Shown: positions 59,662-64,000 of the stretch, piece by piece
Numbering within the stretch: position 1 is the stretch's first letter
Layout of the letters: every line of letters starts with the position of its first letter
From: Parietaria judaica
Lineage: Eukaryota; Streptophyta; Magnoliopsida; Rosales; Urticaceae
Assembly: GCA_954871525.1 (NCBI GenBank)
Contig: OX940864.1
Location: 20,516,001 to 20,580,000, forward strand
Length of the DNA stretch: 64,000 bases
Direction of reading: 5' to 3'
Translations under genes and position numbers: made by a program
Notes under the pieces: model-generated
Told to the model about the DNA's origin: nothing
Database searches by the model: none
Seen by the model: only the letters and a program-made list of their open reading frames with translations

Positions 59662-59795
59662 GTTGACCTGAATATATAATTGCCATATATATATACTTGA
59701 CAACACCATGATTCGTCTAAAGAGTTTCTGATGATGAACATAAATGCAGAATCAAGCTATTGTAATGTCAAGTATATATGGCAATTCAAGTCAAC
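59662..59795. repeat. Imperfect inverted repeat (foldback)
   Basis: The arm at 59662-59702 (GTTGACCTGA, ATTGCCATATATA, CTTGACA) pairs with 59766-59795 (TGTCAAG, TATATATGGCAAT, TCAAGTCAAC), leaving a loop of about 60 bases. The left arm has two extra AT-rich insertions. It could be a small decayed MITE; a small-RNA precursor is possible but unproven. Confidence 0.5.
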
Positions 59796-59819
59796 GTCTA
59801 AAAGAAAAAGCAACAATCA

Positions 59820-60110
59820 ATGGTGTAGCGATCTCTTGTTGGCTTATGATCTTATAAAGCTATTTGTTGGGGTTTATGCTTGTTGCTGTAGTAGTAAGTG
59901 TTTTAATTTGCTTTATGAATAATTATGGGATTTTTTCTCGGCTTGTATTATTTCTCCTTAAGTTCCCGGTTTCTTTCAACGGGGTTGCATGGCATCTTTA
60001 AAGGTGTTGTCAAAGTTATCCAATGCGTTTTGCTTCCGGATGTGTTTTCGGGTTTTGACGGAGGACGATCCCTTTGATCAGCTTCATTTTGGAAGAGTAT
60101 ATATCTAAAC
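59820..60110 (+). pseudogene. Decayed LINE reverse-transcriptase fragment
   Basis: Short translated pieces in changing frames resemble LINE reverse transcriptase: DLLLAYDLIK at about 59837, a CIISP...F-type segment at about 59945-59990 and a G-rich segment near 60050-60080 reminiscent of the conserved GxRQGDPL region. Several stops and deletions are present. The call rests on pattern memory only. Confidence 0.4.
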
Positions 60111-60595
60111 ACATTTACATCTGTGTTTTGATGATGGCTTTGTTAATATATATTTATAATTAAGTTACTTTGTTTTGTTTTTTCCGAGATGATACATCTT
60201 TAGTAACTTTTTAGGTATCATAGTAATAATCTAATTGGAATTTCTGAACTTGCTGTGCTTTTATTGTGGTCATTACTCACTCATTTTTAAGTTCAGAACG
60301 TACGATTAAACAACTGTTATCTACAAATAATAGTTTAAATTTTGCAGAATTTAAGTATTTAAATTAATGAAGGCCCGAAAGTTCCATAATAAAAATGTTT
60401 GTCTTACTTATTGTTTTTGTCGTATGAATACCCGGCTTCTTTTTGGCCGAATCCCGGCTTTGTTGTGTTGATGAACTACGCCAAAAATTTCATAATTTTC
60501 ATTGTCTAAAGAAGTGTGAAGTTATTAAGTATAATCATATTATACTGTTCAAAGAATAGTAATTTACAATTAGTTAAATCTTTTAATAAAAAATC
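60111..60595. other. Intergenic spacer left of the copia element
   Basis: AT-rich, no gene recognised. Confidence 0.5.
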
Positions 60596-60724
60596 TGAGA
60601 GAGAGAAGAGAGAAACTGTCGATGTATTTGGAATGATGGCAATAATACAATAATGTTTAGGTTATACTAAAGAAAAGGACTAAATAACAAATAGGAGAAA
60701 ACATAGGGACTTTAAATGCTAATA
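60596..60724 (-). repeat. 3' LTR of the copia element (about 129 bp)
   Basis: On the + strand it begins TGAGAGAGAGAAGAG and matches 63891-64000. The inner boundary at about 60724 is inferred from the adjoining purine-rich tract on the minus strand (GAGTTTGAGAGGCGG), so it is accurate only to a few bases. It is short for a copia LTR. Confidence 0.75.
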
Positions 60725-60737
60725 CCGCCTCTCAAAC

Positions 60738-62693
60738 TCACGATGCTACAGCAACAAGCATTGAGAGTTTGCTAACTAAAAAACGAAAACGAGAAGATGA
60801 AAGCGCCTTGGTGAAAAGATCGGCAATTTGAACCGATGAAGAGACAAAAGGCAATGTGATGTTGTTACATTGAAAGTGATGTCTGACCACATGACAATCA
60901 ATCTCAATGTGTTTCGTACGTTCGTGAAACACCGCATTCCTTGCAATCTGAATGGCACTCTTATTGTCGCAAAACAACGGAGTGGGCTGAGGAGAGCTAA
61001 CACCCATATCTGCAAGTAACCATCGCAACCAAACAATCTCACATGTCGTAGATGCCATGGCTCGATACTCCGCTTCTGTGGACGACCGAGAGATAACATC
61101 TTGTTTCTTGCTCTTCCACGATATAAGAGAATCGCCTAGGAAAATACAGAAACCCGTGGTTGACTTGCGATCAGTGGGATCGCCAGCCCAGTCAGCATCG
61201 GTATACGCACGAAGACCCAATGAAGAGCTCGACGATAGGAGTAGGCTTTGAAATTGAGTTCCTCGAAGAAACCGAAGAATACGAAGAACAGCGCTCCAAT
61301 GAACTGTAGTAGGAGCCACAACAAACTGACTAACCACGTGAATGGCATGAGCAATATCGGGACGCGTAATAGTTAGGTAAACCAAACTACCAACAATGGC
61401 ACGATACAAAGCAGGATCCGGTAAAGCTACTCCATCAGTCAAAGCATATCGAGCGTTGGTTTCAATTGGAGTATCCACCACTTTGTTGTCTGTAAGCTGT
61501 GCACGCTCAAATATATCAGCAATATACTTTGACTGAGATAAGATATATCCTTTCGGAGATGAAGCAACCTCGATTCCCAGAAAGTACCGTAGCATTCCCA
61601 AATCCTTCATAGCAAAGCAGCGAGCTAACTTTATCTTGAGACATTCAATCTCATCGTCATCATCACCAGTAATAATCATATCATCAACGTACAAAGAGAG
61701 AAGAATACGACCTTTTCCGGTGCACTTAATGAATAAAGCATAATCATGGTGACTACGAGAGAAGCCAAGTGATGTGATCACGGTAGAGAACTTCTCAAAC
61801 CAAGCACGAGGCGCCTGCTTGAGACCGTAGAGGGCTTTCCGAAGCTTGCAAACTTCACCAACCTTGTGAGTGACACCGGGAGGCGGATCCATATAAACTT
61901 CTTCGTGGAGATCACCGTTGAGAAAAGCATTTTTCACGTCCATCTGAGAGATTTTCCACCCACGAACAGAAGCAACAGCGATGAGAGTTCTAATTGTAGT
62001 CATTTTGGCAACCGGAGCAAATGTCTCTTCGTAATCCATGCCATATTGCTGAGAAAACCCCCTAGCAACGAGTCGAGCTTTGTATCTTTCAACGGATCCA
62101 TCGGACTTAGTTTTGATCTTGTAAACCCATCGGGAACCAATTGTGCGTTTTCCCGGTGGTAACAAAACCAAATCCCAAGTTCGTGTTTGACGCAGTGCCA
62201 AAAGTTCCTCATCCATAGCATTCTGCCAAAGAGGGTCAAGAACAGCTTCCCGATAGGACGAGGGCTCAGAAATTTTATGAATAGATGTTAGGAAAGACAC
62301 AAAGGAACTAGAGTAACATGAATATGAAAAATCTGGGAGTTTAGTGGACTTACGGACCCTACTCGATGAGCGAGGTGGAGGATCCACATTCTCTAGAGCT
62401 GATTGCGAGACCACTGGTTGAGGAGGCGAATATGTGGCGGGAACAATAGTACCTGAGTTTGTTGCCTCATCACATGGAGCAACAGGAGGCTCGAGATGAT
62501 CTTCATCAGTATCAAAAGGATCAATACTGACTAGATCTGATTTTGTCATATTATGGGAATTTTCTGGAACCGAAAAGTATGGAATATGTTCAAGGAAGAA
62601 TACATGACGAGAGACATACAATTTTTGACCAATGGGATCAAAGCAACGATATCCTTTTTGACCAATCCCATAACCCAAGAAAACACACAACAC
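60738..62693 (-). CDS. Copia pol remnant: integrase C-terminus, reverse transcriptase, RNase H
   Basis: An uninterrupted 651-codon frame. It opens with the integrase C-terminal segment FLGYGIGQKGYRCFDP, with no upstream ATG in this frame. Reverse transcriptase follows at about residues 150-400 with RWVYKIKTKSDG, KARLVARGFSQ, QMDVKNAFLNGDL, LYGLKQAPRAWF and the catalytic YVDD. RNase H lies at about 490-640 with YTDADWAGDPTDRKSTTGF, SSTEAEYRAMA and CDNKSAI. It lies in a different frame from gag, and the two frames overlap at 62546-62693. This follows from the internal deletion that removed protease and the integrase core. The absence of stops fits a recent insertion. Without its missing domains it could move only with help from a related element. 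Confidence 0.93.
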   Translation of the reverse strand: MLCVFLGYGIGQKGYRCFDPIGQKLYVSRHVFFLEHIPYFSVPENSHNMTKSDLVSIDPFDTDEDHLEPPVAPCDEATNSGTIVPATYSPPQPVVSQSALENVDPPPRSSSRVRKSTKLPDFSYSCYSSSFVSFLTSIHKISEPSSYREAVLDPLWQNAMDEELLALRQTRTWDLVLLPPGKRTIGSRWVYKIKTKSDGSVERYKARLVARGFSQQYGMDYEETFAPVAKMTTIRTLIAVASVRGWKISQMDVKNAFLNGDLHEEVYMDPPPGVTHKVGEVCKLRKALYGLKQAPRAWFEKFSTVITSLGFSRSHHDYALFIKCTGKGRILLSLYVDDMIITGDDDDEIECLKIKLARCFAMKDLGMLRYFLGIEVASSPKGYILSQSKYIADIFERAQLTDNKVVDTPIETNARYALTDGVALPDPALYRAIVGSLVYLTITRPDIAHAIHVVSQFVVAPTTVHWSAVLRILRFLRGTQFQSLLLSSSSSLGLRAYTDADWAGDPTDRKSTTGFCIFLGDSLISWKSKKQDVISRSSTEAEYRAMASTTCEIVWLRWLLADMGVSSPQPTPLFCDNKSAIQIARNAVFHERTKHIEIDCHVVRHHFQCNNITLPFVSSSVQIADLFTKALSSSRFRFLVSKLSMLVAVAS

Positions 62694-63628
62694 GTTTGAA
62701 AAGATGATTGCTCAATCAACGATGGATCTGATGTAGACACTTCAGCACTACTCGTTTGAAAAGCTTGATTAGTAGCTTTCCATGGAGGCTTCTGAGATAC
62801 CGACGACGTGCGTCGATGCGGCTGTTTTCCTTTATTGACCAATAAAGGACATTGTCCCTTCCAATGCCCTTTTTGCTTACAAAACGCACATTCATCTATG
62901 CCCACACGAGTATTTGAGCGACTCAGATGGTTACTAGATGAACTCTGAGGGGAAGCAGCAAAAACAGATGGAACAGCCGTTGAAGAAGTCTGTTTGTCAG
63001 TGCGAGTCTTCAGCCGAATCTCTTCTGCCATCAATTCATTCACAACGGAGTCAACCGAAGGCAAAGGGCTCCGGTGTAAAATGGACCCGCGTAGAGCTTC
63101 GTAGTCATCTCGAAGCGCCATCAAGAACTGAACAAGACGTTGTTCCTCTCTGAATTGGATGTAAGGCTCCACTGAACGTAAATTGGCGGGTTCGATCTGA
63201 GCCAACTCATCCCATAAAGAAGACATAGCATAGTAGAATTCCTGGATCGACGAATCATCTTGCTTGAGAGCCCGAATGTCAGTTTCCAATTGATAGCGTC
63301 GAGCAAAATTAGACTGAGTATACAATCTCTCAAGATGCTCCCAAACAAGCTTTGCTGTCTCAAATTTTGCCAATTGAACGCCTATCGAATGAGTCACAGA
63401 ATTGTTTATCCATGTGATGATTTTCGAATTGTCGGCTTCCCAAATCTCCAGTTGCGCGTCATAAGAATCATTCGACTTGTCAGTGGGCGGCAATTTAGTA
63501 CCCGAAATATACCCCCACATAGATTTTCCCTTCAGAAAGTTCTTCATCACGTAACTCCAATACGAATAGTTCTTTCCATCTAACTGTGCGCTAATCGACT
63601 GAAGCGAATCATCCTTTCGACTAGCCAT
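62546..63628 (-). CDS. Copia gag polyprotein with CCHC zinc knuckle
   Basis: It starts at the ATG complementary to 63626-63628 (MASRKDDSLQSIS). Upstream in-frame codons up to 63637 lack an ATG. About 360 codons: the capsid-like region includes LDGKNYSYWSYVMKNFLKG and KLVWEHLERLYTQ, and ends with the zinc knuckle CAFCKQKGHWKGQC (C-x2-C-x4-H-x4-C) for RNA binding. After about codon 310 the frame leaves gag and reads the integrase C-terminal DNA in the wrong frame, so the last ~50 residues are not native. Gag packages the retrotransposon RNA in cytoplasmic particles. Confidence 0.9.
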   Translation of the reverse strand: MASRKDDSLQSISAQLDGKNYSYWSYVMKNFLKGKSMWGYISGTKLPPTDKSNDSYDAQLEIWEADNSKIITWINNSVTHSIGVQLAKFETAKLVWEHLERLYTQSNFARRYQLETDIRALKQDDSSIQEFYYAMSSLWDELAQIEPANLRSVEPYIQFREEQRLVQFLMALRDDYEALRGSILHRSPLPSVDSVVNELMAEEIRLKTRTDKQTSSTAVPSVFAASPQSSSSNHLSRSNTRVGIDECAFCKQKGHWKGQCPLLVNKGKQPHRRTSSVSQKPPWKATNQAFQTSSAEVSTSDPSLIEQSSFQTCCVFSWVMGLVKKDIVALIPLVKNCMSLVMYSSLNIFHTFRFQKIPII

Positions 63629-63753
63629 GACGAACAAGTACCAAACAAACCAAATCCAAACAACAAATTGACCAATCTAACAAAAGCCCCAAATTCCACA
63701 AACCCTAGGCATCAAAATCACAGAAATCGAAGCACCAGATTGCATACCAAATT

Positions 63754-63851
63754 CGCGATGAACAGTTCTATGAACAGTACCGAGCAGTGCGATGAACATT
63801 GCGATGAACAGTACCGAACAGTGCGATGAACAGTGCGCGATGAACAGTACA
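63754..63851. repeat. Leader minisatellite of the copia element
   Basis: Variants of GCGATGAACAGT and GAACAGTACCGA are repeated about seven times between primer site and gag. Such short repeats in copia leaders are prone to expansion. Confidence 0.85.
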
Positions 63852-63878
63852 CAGATTCAATCTTCCTCAAGATTCATG

Positions 63879-63890
63879 GCTCTGAAACCA
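63879..63890 (-). promoter_or_regulatory. Primer-binding site for initiator Met tRNA
   Basis: On the minus strand, TGGTTTCAGAGC directly follows the LTR end (...TCTCTCA). It differs at one base from the usual plant copia site TGGTATCAGAGC, complementary to the 3' end of initiator tRNA-Met. Confidence 0.8.
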
Positions 63891-64000
63891 TGAGAGAGAG
63901 AGAAGAGAGAAACTGTCGATGTATTTGGAATGATGACAATAATACAATAATGTTTAGGTTATACTAAAGAAAAGGACTAAATAACAAATAGGAGAAAACA
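63891..64000 (-). repeat. 5' LTR of the copia element, truncated by the window end
   Basis: Matches 60596-60704 except for one G/A difference (GATGACAAT versus GATGGCAAT) and one extra GA unit. It would drive transcription of the element leftwards; its outer end is beyond the window. Confidence 0.9.

Larger units (their letters stand above)
60596..64000 (-). mobile_element. Ty1/copia retrotransposon, internally deleted, right LTR cut by window end
   Basis: Runs on the minus strand. In transcription order: 5' LTR (63891 to beyond 64000), tRNA primer site (63879-63890), leader with a GCGATGAACAGT minisatellite (about 63754-63851), gag (62546-63628), then a pol frame that begins in the integrase C-terminus and continues through reverse transcriptase and RNase H (60738-62693), a purine-rich tract (about 60725-60739) and the 3' LTR (60596-60724). 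Protease and the integrase catalytic core are missing, so it is non-autonomous. The two LTRs differ by one substitution and one GA unit over about 110 shared bases, so insertion is recent. The right-hand target duplication lies outside the window. Confidence 0.93.

Noticed and set aside
1..64000. Prokaryote-type systems (CRISPR, operons, phage, toxin-antitoxin)
   Set aside because: The window is clearly plant nuclear DNA with spliced genes; regular spacing seen in repeats is due to minisatellites and transposon termini.

Overview
This is nuclear DNA of a flowering plant, most likely a eudicot. It has AT-rich, intron-rich genes with GT-AG junctions, plant-specific families (a PPR protein, an anther polyketide synthase, a DREB-type AP2/ERF factor) and many plant-type transposable elements. 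Nothing in it fixes the species. There are no prokaryotic features, CRISPR arrays or functional tRNA/rRNA genes that I can support. All function calls come from reading translated exons and recalling families; no search was run.

Gene-dense left part (1-26.6 kb): (1) the 3' part of a P-class PPR gene; (2) a complete two-exon chalcone-synthase-like gene that I read as the sporopollenin polyketide synthase LAP6/PKSA; (3) an alpha/beta hydrolase (lipase-like) gene with eight coding exons; (4) a 19-coding-exon orthologue of HUB1, the histone H2B mono-ubiquitin E3 ligase; (5) a nine-exon ATG3 gene, the E2-like enzyme that conjugates ATG8 to lipid. All five are on the + strand and their reconstructed exons join in frame. 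They do not form a pathway; the PPR/LAP6 pairing looks like conserved local gene order.

Repeat-rich right part (26.6-64 kb): the only host gene seen is an intronless DREB-type AP2/ERF gene on the - strand (39.7-40.5 kb). The rest is AT-rich intergenic DNA and transposable elements, many with target-site duplications (TSDs) readable by eye. They include Mutator-like inverted-repeat elements of several related families (9-10 bp TSDs in the best cases), three hAT-like non-autonomous elements (8 bp TSDs), tRNA-derived SINEs (11 bp TSDs), a solo LTR (5 bp TSD), a 5'-truncated LINE interrupted by a 2.2 kb CACTA element (3 bp TSD), and at the right edge a young, internally deleted Ty1/copia retrotransposon whose right LTR runs off the window.

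Main points of interest: a group of Mutator-like MITE families that share an iterated CGGC-(A/T)AA-TACCCAA motif; an almost fully palindromic ~990 bp element able to form a ~490 bp hairpin; a tandem duplication of the 3' end of a HUB1 intron including an AG-like acceptor copy; nested SINE/hAT insertions, one of them directly upstream of the ERF gene; and a CACTA element full of GCCGCGGC palindromes with a decayed protein-domain fragment. I found no convincing wholly new biological system; the MITE group is the best candidate for something under-described.
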